8,945 nucleotides of DNA from assembly GCA_945487445.1 (NCBI GenBank), contig CALYTU010000061.1:1-8945 (forward strand), read 5' to 3'. This DNA is from an uncultured Clostridia bacterium (GTDB lineage: Bacteria > Bacillota > Clostridia > Oscillospirales > Oscillospiraceae). Position 1 is the first letter of the stretch. The number at the start of each line of letters is the position of its first letter. A program made the translations under genes and the position numbers. This document shows, piece after piece, positions 1 through 6,094 of this stretch. Below the pieces are notes generated by a model, which was given only the letters and a program-made list of their open reading frames with translations, made no database searches and had not been told where the DNA came from.

Positions 1-349
1 AGCCTCTTGCATGTTATACCTAAAGCAATTTACACACAAATTCGGACTTGACTGGCAAAATCGAGTTCTACACCGAATAATTTATTCCAGTTTGTCGGGG
101 TGCTAATAAAGAAAAGTGATCATCAACCAGTTCTATTACTGGTATCTGCATCTTGCCGCAAACAGGTTTACAGAGAAAGCATAGAAATGGTCTACCCTCG
201 CCATGCAGGAGGGCTATGATCTGTCCACGATCCAGAACCATCACCACACCCTGGCAAAGCTCTGGGCGTGGGAGTTCTCTATATGCGAGGGTCATCATGG
301 TGGAAGTGAGAAAGAATTCCCCTGATACAACGGAGAAGAAACAATGAAT
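1..349. other. Gene-poor left flank with one unrecognised open frame
   Basis: No gene could be assigned here. On the minus strand a frame stays open from inside the repeat at 350-472 down to a stop at 68-70, about 94 codons outside the repeat, ending in residues TGINYSV. It has no ribosome binding site of its own outside the repeat. The only upstream ATG lies inside the repeat, so any start there is a by-product of the insertion. I do not recognise the translation. It could be the 3' remnant of a gene interrupted by the repeat, or chance. The overlapping plus-strand frame (153-347) looks arginine-, serine- and proline-rich, as shadow frames often do. Base composition is more AT-rich than in the gene block from 882 onward. 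Confidence 0.3.
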
Positions 350-472
350 GTATCTATTCAGTAGCCCCATCTGTCATTTCGAACGAAGTGAGAAATCCGT
401 TCCTTTTTGCGTAGATAATACGGATTTCTCGGCGATGAATCGCCTCGAAATGACAGGATACTGAACAGATAC
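350..472 (+). repeat. 123-bp palindromic MITE-like repeat, copy A
   Basis: This is a non-coding element with imperfect terminal inverted repeats: GTATCTATTCAG at the left and CTGAACAGATAC at the right, one mismatch in 12. Inside each end lies a half-unit beginning GTCATTTCGA and leading to GAGAAATCCG, and the two half-units face each other. The whole element can therefore fold into one long hairpin around a roughly 20-base centre. The right half also holds a small hairpin, GGCGAT-GA-ATCGCC. Copy B (4152-4274) is its exact reverse complement over all 123 bases, and copy C (from 8897) matches its first 49. Translated, such units give the 'CHFERSEKS' peptide that recurs in spurious proteins in databases, so frames crossing it should not be called as genes. 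No clear target-site duplication is visible at this copy. Confidence 0.9.
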
Positions 473-577
473 GATTTCACATCCAGGTTTTAGCACTGTC
501 CGGTAGACTGTTCGTTCCAATTCTTGAAAATTCTCAGTTTCCCACTTGTCAATTTCCAGATTTACTGTTATATTCAT
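374..577 (-). pseudogene. Truncated ISLre2/UPF0236-like transposase N-terminus
   Basis: A minus-strand frame starts at ATG 577 behind a GGGGTGG ribosome binding site. The first 35 residues (MNITVNLEID, then ENFQELERTVYR) are encoded outside the repeat. The remaining 32 residues (starting VSVQYPVIS) are read from repeat copy A and end at a stop inside it, giving a 67-residue hybrid. From memory, the native part resembles the start of ISLre2/UPF0236 transposases, which are usually several hundred residues and begin with an 'ENFQELE' type segment. I could not test this by search. What follows on the far side of the repeat (349 downward) does not look like the rest of such a transposase, so a deletion or rearrangement probably accompanied the insertion. 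The element is surely non-functional. An unrelated small protein remains possible. Confidence 0.45.
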
Positions 578-628
578 CTTGCCACCCCGTTTCGTGTTTG
601 GTCTCGTCAACTAACACTATACCACAGG

Positions 629-678
629 TTGGCAAGAGGAAGAGCTCCGGCTCTTCCTCTTTCTTCGTCGTTTGCCAA
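629..678 (+). terminator. Two-tier hairpin, possible rightward terminator
   Basis: The inner stem pairs 634-645 (AAGAGGAAGAGC) with 650-661 around a TCCG loop, 12 perfect pairs. Alternatively an outer arm TTGGCAA (629-635) can pair with TTGCCAA (672-678). On the + strand the inner stem is followed by a T-rich but interrupted run (661-673), as in a weak Rho-independent terminator. No plus-strand gene lies upstream in the window, so it may instead be a transcription block or end structure belonging to the IS remnant beside it, protecting it from read-through. Confidence 0.5.
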
Positions 679-764
679 TATAAATTATACACTAAGGGGG
701 AGTTTTTCAGGATTGGAAACGCCTGCCGCCGGGCGGAGCTGGCTTGAAGGGCGTTTTTCACAAG

Positions 765-776
765 TTTTCCGGAAAA
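765..776. repeat. Perfect 12-bp palindrome upstream of the 882 gene
   Basis: TTTTCCGGAAAA is a perfect palindrome. It extends imperfectly to 762-779 (AAG at the left against ATT at the right, one mismatched pair). It lies about 105 bases before the start codon of the next gene, in a region where a promoter would be expected. It could be an operator, but no convincing -35/-10 pair flanks it (a lone TAGAAT at 815-820 has no good -35), so this is only a candidate. Confidence 0.3.
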
Positions 777-881
777 ATTGAAAAAAGGGACTATGCAGAA
801 CGGAATTTTTTGTGTAGAATAGATGAAGAATCATCACACCCTCCGCTCCGCCGGCATAGACTGGGAAAAGGAGGCGGAAGG

Positions 882-1208
882 ATGCTTTGGTCAATATTGG
901 GCTTTGCGGCGGCAACGGCGGCTTTGGCTGCCCTGGGCTGCCTGCTTTGGGCACGACTGCTCTTACCCCTTCGGATGGAGGACATGATTGCCCTGCTTCC
1001 CGGCAGCGGCGACGGCGCCAGGCTGGAGCAGAATGTGCGTGCATGCCTATTATTAAAGCGCTGGGGAATTCTGCGTCAGAATGTTTGGATCATTGATCAG
1101 GGACTGACTGAGGAGGGGCGCCGCGTTGCGGCGCGGCTCACAGGACTTGACAGCACCATTCGGCTATACCCTGCCGCTGCCACGCAGCATGTGAAACCGT
1201 TTGATTAA
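882..1208 (+). CDS. Small membrane-anchored hypothetical protein
   Basis: This 108-residue protein has one N-terminal hydrophobic helix (about residues 3-23, rich in Ala and Leu) followed by WARLLLP and a soluble tail of about 80 residues. The tail has a region around VWIIDQGLTEEGRR that suggests a small alpha/beta fold. The start at ATG 882 is chosen because AAAAGGAGG (866-874) sits seven bases upstream. The frame is open further upstream, but that part lacks a ribosome binding site and reads as untranslated leader. I do not recognise a family. The most likely topology is a membrane anchor with the tail in the cytoplasm, which is inference. It lies 61 bp before recD2 in the same orientation, with no terminator between, so co-transcription with recD2 and comF is plausible. 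No function is assigned. Confidence 0.75.
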   Translation: MLWSILGFAAATAALAALGCLLWARLLLPLRMEDMIALLPGSGDGARLEQNVRACLLLKRWGILRQNVWIIDQGLTEEGRRVAARLTGLDSTIRLYPAAATQHVKPFD

Positions 1209-1269
1209 CGATGCGGTACGGCGCCCTGCCGGCCGGTCCGCCACGGGCGGATAATTGGGAGGTACACGG

Positions 1270-3480
1270 ATGGAAAACGAACTGGTCCGGATCGAGGGCA
1301 GCGTCTCGGCGGTGGTCTTTCAGAACGCGGAAAACGGCTATACCGTGCTCCGGCTGAAGGACGGGAACGGCGAGCTGACCACCGTGGTCGGCGTCGTTCC
1401 GGATACCAAGGCCGGGGAGCGGCTGCGCGTTGAGGGCCGGTGGAGCAGCCACACAACCTATGGCAGGCAGCTGGAAATCGTCACGCTGGAGCGCCTGATG
1501 CCTGAATCGCGGATAGAGATTTTGGCCTACCTATCCTCCCACGCCATTCGGGGCATTGGCCCCAAGATCGCCGCGCGGATCGTGGAGCGCTTCGGCGCCG
1601 ACACCCTCCGGATCATTGAAAACGAGCCCGCGCGGCTGGCGGAGATTACCGGGATCTCCGAGGCCAAGGCAAGGGAGATTCATGAGAGCTTTCAGTCTCA
1701 GCAGGGGCTGCGGCATCTGGTGGAGTTTCTGGGAAGCTATCGCCTGCCGGCCGAGCTGGCTGTGCGGATCTACAAGACCTACGGCGAACTTTCCATGATG
1801 GCCATTCAGGACAACCCCTATTTTCTCACGGAGGAGGGCTTCAATGCCCCATTCGCCCAGGTTGACGCCTTCGCCCTGGAGCTGGGATTCGACGGCGCCG
1901 ATGAACGCCGGGTGGACGCGGGCCTCCTCTATGAACTGAGCTTTAATTCCACGGGCGGACATGTGTTCGTGCCCGAGCCCCAGCTGGTGGACGCCACAGC
2001 GGCGTTTTTGCGGCTGGACCGTGCCTGCATTCAGGAGGGCCTGCAAAGACTGGCCGAACAGGAGCGGGTGATTGTGGACACCGTGGCGTCCCTGACGGCG
2101 GTGTATCTGCCAGCCTACGGGGAGGCGGAGCGGTATCTTGCCCGCCGCTTCGCCGACATGGTGAACAGCCGAGCTGCACTGCCCGCCAACCTGGCAAGAA
2201 CCGTGGCAAATATCGAAGCAGCCCAGTCTTTGCAATATGCTGAGCTGCAAAGAAGCGCCATCTTCACTGCTGCAGCGGAGAAGCTGCTCATCGTCACGGG
2301 CGGTCCCGGCACCGGCAAGACCACCACCCTGCGCGGCATTCTGGATCTTTTTGAGCAGATGCGGCTGAAGACTTTTCTCACCGCCCCCACCGGACGGGCT
2401 GCCAAACGGCTCACCGAGCTGACCGGGCGGGACGCCTCCACAATCCATCGGCTTCTGGAGGTGGACATCTCCCCTGAGGACGGGCAGATGGTCTTCGTCC
2501 ACAACAGCTGCAACCCTCTGAATTGCGACGCGGTGATTGTGGACGAGACCTCCATGGTGGACCTGCTTTTGATGTATGAGCTGGTGCAGGCGCTACCTGC
2601 GGGCTGCCGCCTGATTTTGGTGGGCGACCCGGATCAGCTCCCCTCCGTTGGCGCGGGAAACGTGTTTTCCGATCTGATCCGCAGCGAAAAGATTCCCACC
2701 ATGCGGCTGACGGAGATCTTCCGGCAGGCCCGGGAGAGCCTCATCGTGATGAACGCCCATCGGGTCAACCGGGGAGAGCTGCCCGAGCTCCGCGAGAGGA
2801 AGAAGGACTTCTTTTTTCTGCAAAGAAACAGCGACAAGGCGGTTAGTCAGACTGTGACGGATCTTTGCGCCCGTCGTCTTCCTCAGAGCATGGGCTTCCG
2901 ACCCGCGGAAATACAGGTCCTTACTCCCACCCGGAAGGGCGAGACGGGGACCCGCGCGCTCAACCGCCTGCTCCAGCAGGCGCTCAATCCCCCCGACGAG
3001 GGGAAAAAAGAAAAGAAATACGGCGAGACCGTCTTCCGCGAGGGGGACCGGGTCATGCAGATTCGCAATAACTACGACATCATCTGGAACAAAGTCGGCG
3101 GCTCCGGCATGGGCTCCGGGATCTTCAACGGGGACGTGGGTACCGTCCAGACCATCGACTACCACGCGCAGACGGTAACGATCCGTTTTGACGACCGGGA
3201 GGCCGTTTATCCCTACGATATGCTCTCCCAGCTCGAGCCTGCCTACGCTATGACCGTGCACAAGAGTCAGGGCAGCGAATACCGGGCCGTGGTGCTCTGC
3301 GCCTGGCGGGGGACGCCCCTGCTGCTGAGCCGGAGCATCCTCTACACGGCCATCACCCGCGCCCGCGAGCTGTTGATTGTGGTGGGTGACGAAGGCGTGA
3401 TCGAGTACATGGTTCGCAACGACAAAAAGCAGAAACGGTTCAGCGGCCTGAAATGGCGGCTGTGCCACATAGACGGATGA
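1270..3480 (+). CDS. recD2: RecD2-family ATP-dependent 5'-3' DNA helicase
   Basis: This is a 736-residue superfamily 1B helicase of the RecD2 type, found in bacteria independently of RecBC and linked to DNA repair and replication fork stability. The N-terminal RecD2-specific part is present: an OB-like segment (residues 6-75, EGSVSAVVFQ to the LE of VTLERL) and a helix-hairpin-helix region near 93-130 (IRGIGPKIA). Motor motifs follow in order: Walker A GGPGTGKT at 344-351 (Lys350), Walker B VDETS with Asp425-Glu426, motif III GDPDQLP at 452-458, the UvrD-like C-terminal TVHKSQGSE at 662-670, and motif VI YTAITRAR at 692-699. Length and motif order are those of a complete RecD2. ATG 1270 is preferred over TTG 1255 because GGGAGG (1257-1262) lies seven bases before it and would be overrun by the earlier start. 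Its stop overlaps the comF start. Confidence 0.97.
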   Translation: MENELVRIEGSVSAVVFQNAENGYTVLRLKDGNGELTTVVGVVPDTKAGERLRVEGRWSSHTTYGRQLEIVTLERLMPESRIEILAYLSSHAIRGIGPKIAARIVERFGADTLRIIENEPARLAEITGISEAKAREIHESFQSQQGLRHLVEFLGSYRLPAELAVRIYKTYGELSMMAIQDNPYFLTEEGFNAPFAQVDAFALELGFDGADERRVDAGLLYELSFNSTGGHVFVPEPQLVDATAAFLRLDRACIQEGLQRLAEQERVIVDTVASLTAVYLPAYGEAERYLARRFADMVNSRAALPANLARTVANIEAAQSLQYAELQRSAIFTAAAEKLLIVTGGPGTGKTTTLRGILDLFEQMRLKTFLTAPTGRAAKRLTELTGRDASTIHRLLEVDISPEDGQMVFVHNSCNPLNCDAVIVDETSMVDLLLMYELVQALPAGCRLILVGDPDQLPSVGAGNVFSDLIRSEKIPTMRLTEIFRQARESLIVMNAHRVNRGELPELRERKKDFFFLQRNSDKAVSQTVTDLCARRLPQSMGFRPAEIQVLTPTRKGETGTRALNRLLQQALNPPDEGKKEKKYGETVFREGDRVMQIRNNYDIIWNKVGGSGMGSGIFNGDVGTVQTIDYHAQTVTIRFDDREAVYPYDMLSQLEPAYAMTVHKSQGSEYRAVVLCAWRGTPLLLSRSILYTAITRARELLIVVGDEGVIEYMVRNDKKQKRFSGLKWRLCHIDG

Positions 3481-4130
3481 GCCGGGCCGGGGCGTTTGTG
3501 CGGGAGCTGATCTGGCCCCGACGCTGCATTCTCTGTCATCGGTTGTTGGACCGTGGCGGGGAACGCCTCTGTCCTGCCTGTGCCAGGTCTGTCCCTGAGC
3601 CCATCTCAGGCGCGAGGCGGGGCGCTTTCTACAGGCGCTGGGCCGCGGCCCTCTGGTACGAGGGTGCGGTCAGGGACTCCTTCCTGCGTTTTAAATTCGT
3701 CGGCTGCCGGTTCTATGCGGACGTTTACGGGCTCTGGTTGGCACGGGCCATCCGGGACAAGCTCGGCTCGGACTTTGATCTGATGACCTACGTCCCCATC
3801 AGCCGTCTTCGCCGCCGGAAGCGGGGGTATGACCAAACCCTTTTGCTGGCGCAGGCCGCCGGGGCTTGTCTGGATCTGACGCCCGTCTGCACGTTGAGAA
3901 AGCGAAACCTCGTGAAACCCCAGTCCCGGACCCTCAACCTCGAAGAGCGTCGGTACAACATCCGGGGCGCCTTCCGCGTGATTGCGCCGGAGGAGGTCCG
4001 GGGCAAGCGGGTTTTGCTGATCGACGACGTACTGACCACGGGGGCCACAGTTTCCGAGGCCAGCCGTGTGCTGTTGGAAGCCGGCGCGAAAACGGTACAC
4101 GTGGCAGCGCTAGCCGTCACCGTCATGTAA
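3477..4130 (+). CDS. comF: ComF family protein (amidophosphoribosyltransferase-like)
   Basis: This 217-residue protein has the ComF/GntX layout. An N-terminal zinc-finger-like cluster with Cys17, Cys20, Cys32 and Cys35 (CILC and CPAC pairs) is followed by a type I phosphoribosyltransferase fold with the PRPP-binding motif VLLIDDVLTTGAT at 179-191, whose acidic pair is Asp183-Asp184. ComFC proteins take part in DNA uptake during competence, in the cytosol; outside naturally competent species their role is unclear. A conserved segment around RKRGYDQ lies in the middle. The start ATG 3477 overlaps the recD2 stop as ATGA, which suggests translational coupling. An in-frame ATG at 3453 would add eight residues, and neither start has a good ribosome binding site. 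Pairing with recD2 suggests shared work on single-stranded DNA, though this is inference. Repeat copy B begins 21 bp after the stop. Confidence 0.93.
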   Translation: MSRAGAFVRELIWPRRCILCHRLLDRGGERLCPACARSVPEPISGARRGAFYRRWAAALWYEGAVRDSFLRFKFVGCRFYADVYGLWLARAIRDKLGSDFDLMTYVPISRLRRRKRGYDQTLLLAQAAGACLDLTPVCTLRKRNLVKPQSRTLNLEERRYNIRGAFRVIAPEEVRGKRVLLIDDVLTTGATVSEASRVLLEAGAKTVHVAALAVTVM

Positions 4131-4151
4131 ACATCAATCACATAAATAATC

Positions 4152-4274
4152 GTATCTGTTCAGTATCCTGTCATTTCGAGGCGATTCATCGCCGAGAAAT
4201 CCGTATTATCTACGCAAAAAGGAACGGATTTCTCACTTCGTTCGAAATGACAGATGGGGCTACTGAATAGATAC
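4152..4274 (-). repeat. 123-bp palindromic MITE-like repeat, copy B (inverted)
   Basis: This is the exact reverse complement of copy A (350-472): all 123 positions agree. It lies directly downstream of comF in inverted orientation relative to A. ATAATC occurs immediately to its left (4146-4151) and again two bases past its right end (4277-4282). This could be a 6-bp target-site duplication if the element is taken two bases longer (ending ATACAT). Copy A shares those two bases but copy C does not, so the call is tentative. The fold could slow polymerase or protect the comF transcript end, but there is no uridine run as in a standard terminator. Confidence 0.9.
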
Positions 4275-4324
4275 ATATAATCAAGAAAAGACAGCGTCTC
4301 ACCGAAGCGAGTTTGCGAGTTTGA

Positions 4325-4354
4325 TTGCCTTCTTATGAGCAAAGGTCTTAGAAT
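4325..4354 (+). promoter_or_regulatory. Possible promoter for the metalloprotease-like gene
   Basis: TTGCCT (4325-4330) and TAGAAT (4349-4354) are separated by 18 bases, a moderate fit to a housekeeping promoter. It would give a leader of about 135 bases before ATG 4496. The repeat upstream probably separates this unit from the recD2 block. The rest of 4275-4495 holds nothing I recognise. A 54-codon frame (4335-4499) crosses it but has no ribosome binding site. Confidence 0.3.
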
Positions 4355-4495
4355 ACTACCGTCGAAGAATCGGGGCGAAGGATATGGAAAGCTCCGGGTC
4401 CTGATCGTTCGTATTCATCAGAAATCGGCGAGGGTGAGCCGACATGACGGAACTGCGAAAGCTATTCGCGGGCAATCGAGGAGGGTGACATCTGA

Positions 4496-5047
4496 ATGAG
4501 CTATCAGATCATACGTTCCAATCGAAAGACGTTCTCCCTGCAAATGAACACCAAGGGGCTGATCGTCCGTGCGCCCTATGCCGCGACGGATGCACAGATT
4601 GCCGAGGTCGTGAAGCGTCACGAAGTTTGGATCGAAAAACAACGAAGAAGGATCGCAGAGGCGGAGAGTCTTCTGCCCTCCGTGGAAAAACTGACGATCG
4701 AAGAAATTCACCGGCTGGCGGACGAAGCCTTGCAGCTGATTCCGGAACGCGTTGCATGGTTTGCCCCGTTGGTGGGCGTCAGCTACGGACGCATCACGAT
4801 CCGAAATCAGCGTTCGCGCTGGGGAAGCTGCAGCTCCGCGGGGAACCTGAACTTCAACTGCCTGTTGATGCTGGCTCCGCCCGAGGTTCTGGACAGCGTG
4901 GTTGTGCATGAGCTCTGTCACAGAAAGGAACCGAATCACTCCAAGCGCTTCTATGCCGAGGTTCTGCGGGTCTTTCCCGATTACTGGACTTGCGACAAGT
5001 GGCTGAAAGAAAATGGTCCGATGCTCATGCGCCGGATGACCGGCTGA
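4496..5047 (+). CDS. YgjP/DUF45-type metallopeptidase-fold protein
   Basis: This 183-residue protein belongs to the YgjP-like (DUF45, often annotated M48-related) metallopeptidase family. The zinc signature HELCH is at 138-142, with His138, Glu139 and His142, followed by the likely third ligand His148 in KEPNHSKRF. The family-typical block RSRWGSC (106-112) with GNLNFN just after it is intact. Before these lies a helical stretch (about residues 35-60) following a beta-rich start. No signal peptide or membrane helix is visible, so it should be cytosolic. The substrate of this family is not firmly established, so no reaction is claimed. In other genomes such genes often lie near type I restriction genes, but none is seen here. 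ATG 4496 follows GAGGAGGG (4478-4485) at a somewhat long spacing of about ten bases. Length is normal and no key residue is missing. Confidence 0.9.
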   Translation: MSYQIIRSNRKTFSLQMNTKGLIVRAPYAATDAQIAEVVKRHEVWIEKQRRRIAEAESLLPSVEKLTIEEIHRLADEALQLIPERVAWFAPLVGVSYGRITIRNQRSRWGSCSSAGNLNFNCLLMLAPPEVLDSVVVHELCHRKEPNHSKRFYAEVLRVFPDYWTCDKWLKENGPMLMRRMTG

Positions 5048-5070
5048 CGAATCAACTTCCATTTGAGCCT

Positions 5071-5109
5071 GCAGCAAATTCCGTCAGAAAACCTGATGGA
5101 ATTTGCTGC
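5071..5109. repeat. 17-bp-stem hairpin without a U-run
   Basis: GCAGCAAATTCC (5071-5082) pairs perfectly with GGAATTTGCTGC (5098-5109). The stem continues as GTCAG against CTGAT with one G-T pair, around an AAAAC loop. It lies 23 bp after the metalloprotease-like gene and 47 bp before the next start. Neither strand has a T-run beyond the stem, so it is not a standard Rho-independent terminator. It may stabilise the 3' end of the upstream message, attenuate the downstream gene, or be a small dispersed palindrome. Confidence 0.7.
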
Positions 5110-5156
5110 GCCGCGACAAGAACCGGAACGCAATCCCGTGGAGAAAGGAAACGCCG

Positions 5157-5471
5157 ATGAAAAAAGTACGTATTACCGTCAAGAAGATCGCTTGTTATCA
5201 AGATTTAATTGTTTCGTATGAGAATCCAATCGAGCATGCCTGCGCGATGCGGATCGGGCAGGTCTTTGTTGCCAACGGCTGGGCAAAGCCGGAGGGCTTT
5301 TGCGACAGCGCCTGGGAGACAGTCTCTCCCTTTGTGATGGCTCTTGCCCATGGCGCGGAGAACTTCTATGACGGATGGATGAAAAACCCGAAATCCGCAA
5401 TGATCTCCTGCAACGACGGCTTCCGTCCGGTCAGCTTTCTGCTGGAAGCGCTGGATGAAGACGCAGCGTAG
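5157..5471 (+). CDS. TIGR04076 family protein
   Basis: This 104-residue cytosolic protein matches the TIGR04076 family as I recall it. The start MKKVRITVKKI is followed by a mid-region motif AKPEGFCDSAW (Cys49), the segment MALAHGAENF, and the C-terminal signature ISCNDGFRPVSFLLE with Cys85. Cys13 and Cys29 add two more cysteines; in the family, scattered conserved cysteines hint at metal or redox chemistry, but no function is established. ATG 5157 is chosen because GAAAGGAA (5143-5150) precedes it. The frame is open back to 5103, but that extension overlaps the right arm of the hairpin and has no ribosome binding site. It could be read from the upstream gene through the hairpin; no separate promoter is evident. 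Length is about that of the family. Confidence 0.88.
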   Translation: MKKVRITVKKIACYQDLIVSYENPIEHACAMRIGQVFVANGWAKPEGFCDSAWETVSPFVMALAHGAENFYDGWMKNPKSAMISCNDGFRPVSFLLEALDEDAA

Positions 5472-5483
5472 CTGTAACACTGC

Positions 5484-5644
5484 AAATCCTCCCTTGAGTT
5501 TCCGCAATATTTCATGACGAATGCTTTACAAACACTTGAAAGCACTATTCTTGTGGTCTTCTCCCATTGTTTACAGATCAAGCCCACAAACCGTTGATAT
5601 TACTGACTTTCTGCTTCAAAATGCGGAAACTCAAGAAATCCTCC
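5484..5644. mobile_element. 143-bp MITE with 14-bp TIRs and 9-bp TSD
   Basis: The element proper is 5493-5635. Its ends are perfect 14-bp inverted repeats: CTTGAGTTTCCGCA (5493-5506) and TGCGGAAACTCAAG (5622-5635). It is flanked by a perfect 9-bp direct repeat, AAATCCTCC, at 5484-5492 and 5636-5644, the mark of transposition. The interior (about 115 bp) is AT-rich and encodes no recognisable protein. It must have been moved by a transposase supplied in trans from an IS with the same ends; duplications of 8-9 bp occur in several IS families (for example IS4, IS256 and ISLre2), and I cannot say which applies. It sits between the TIGR04076 gene and the promoter of the next unit. Confidence 0.85.
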
Positions 5645-5648
5645 GGCC

Positions 5649-5677
5649 TTGCTTTTTCAGCGGTGATATGCTATGAT
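5649..5677 (+). promoter_or_regulatory. Promoter of the membrane protein-glucosyltransferase unit
   Basis: TTGCTT (5649-5654), a 17-base spacer and TATGAT (5672-5677) form a plausible housekeeping promoter. It is followed by a short leader of about 20 bases with AAGGAGGAGG (5689-5698) and ATG 5706. An overlapping -10 option, GATAAT, ends at 5680. The -35 lies only four bases beyond the right copy of the MITE's target-site duplication, so everything upstream of the core promoter was displaced by the insertion. Confidence 0.6.
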
Positions 5678-5705
5678 AATACAAATTCAAGGAGGAGGCA
5701 GCCCA

Positions 5706-6083
5706 ATGCTGAAGCAAAGAGAGAAACTGCTCCTGATCGGAATCGTTCTGATCGGGGTCGGAATTGTAATGTTTTTCAAGAGTACCCGGGTGGATTCCTG
5801 GGGCTTCTACCGTCTCGGCGGCCAGGTTTCCACGGGAGGTATCCTGATCGCACTGACGCTGGTGGACGTGGTCCTGCTCGTTGCCACACGGCACAAGGCT
5901 GCGCACATCGCTCTGCCCGTCTTGATTGCCATGCTTGTGCTTTCCGTGATCCTCGGCACGCGTCTGACCTTTCGAGGCTCCGTGCTCGACCTGTTTTTGA
6001 TGCTGGTTCCTGCAGCGGCAGGGGCCGGTCTGGTGCTCCGGGCCGTCCTGAAAAAAGGAGGACAGCAGGGGAGCGGACATTGA
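5706..6083 (+). CDS. Small four-helix membrane protein, unknown function
   Basis: This 125-residue integral membrane protein has four hydrophobic segments (about residues 8-25, 48-67, 74-92 and 100-117). Short loops lie between them, including a WGFYRLGG segment after helix 1, and the tail is basic (VLKKGGQQG). AAGGAGGAGG lies about seven bases before ATG 5706; an in-frame upstream ATG at 5673 overlaps the -10 box and is rejected. I do not recognise a family. Eleven bases separate its stop from the glucosyltransferase-like gene, so the two are surely co-transcribed. GtrII-type transferases normally work with GtrA, a roughly 120-residue four-helix flippase for the lipid-linked sugar. Size and topology fit that role here, but the sequence does not look like GtrA to me, so this is only a positional idea. 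Confidence 0.85.
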   Translation: MLKQREKLLLIGIVLIGVGIVMFFKSTRVDSWGFYRLGGQVSTGGILIALTLVDVVLLVATRHKAAHIALPVLIAMLVLSVILGTRLTFRGSVLDLFLMLVPAAAGAGLVLRAVLKKGGQQGSGH

Positions 6084-6094
6084 GGGAGACAAAT

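Noticed and set aside
153..347. Plus-strand 64-codon frame rich in Arg, Ser and Pro
   Set aside because: No ribosome binding site, composition typical of a shadow frame, and it ends right at the repeat; no family recognised.
744..881. 46-codon upstream extension of the 882 gene
   Set aside because: No ribosome binding site at the earlier start, while AAAAGGAGG sits ideally before ATG 882.
1531..2502. Long minus-strand open frames (up to 323 codons) inside recD2
   Set aside because: Antisense shadows of a GC-rich gene; no ribosome binding site and no recognisable domain, while the sense strand has all helicase motifs.
4160..4342. Minus-strand 60-residue frame containing CHFERSEKS
   Set aside because: It is read from repeat copy B; this peptide recurs in spurious predicted proteins made from such repeats.
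5567..6094. Long N-terminal extension of the glucosyltransferase frame
   Set aside because: It overlaps the well-supported 125-residue gene, its promoter and part of the MITE. The ribosome binding site supports ATG 6095.
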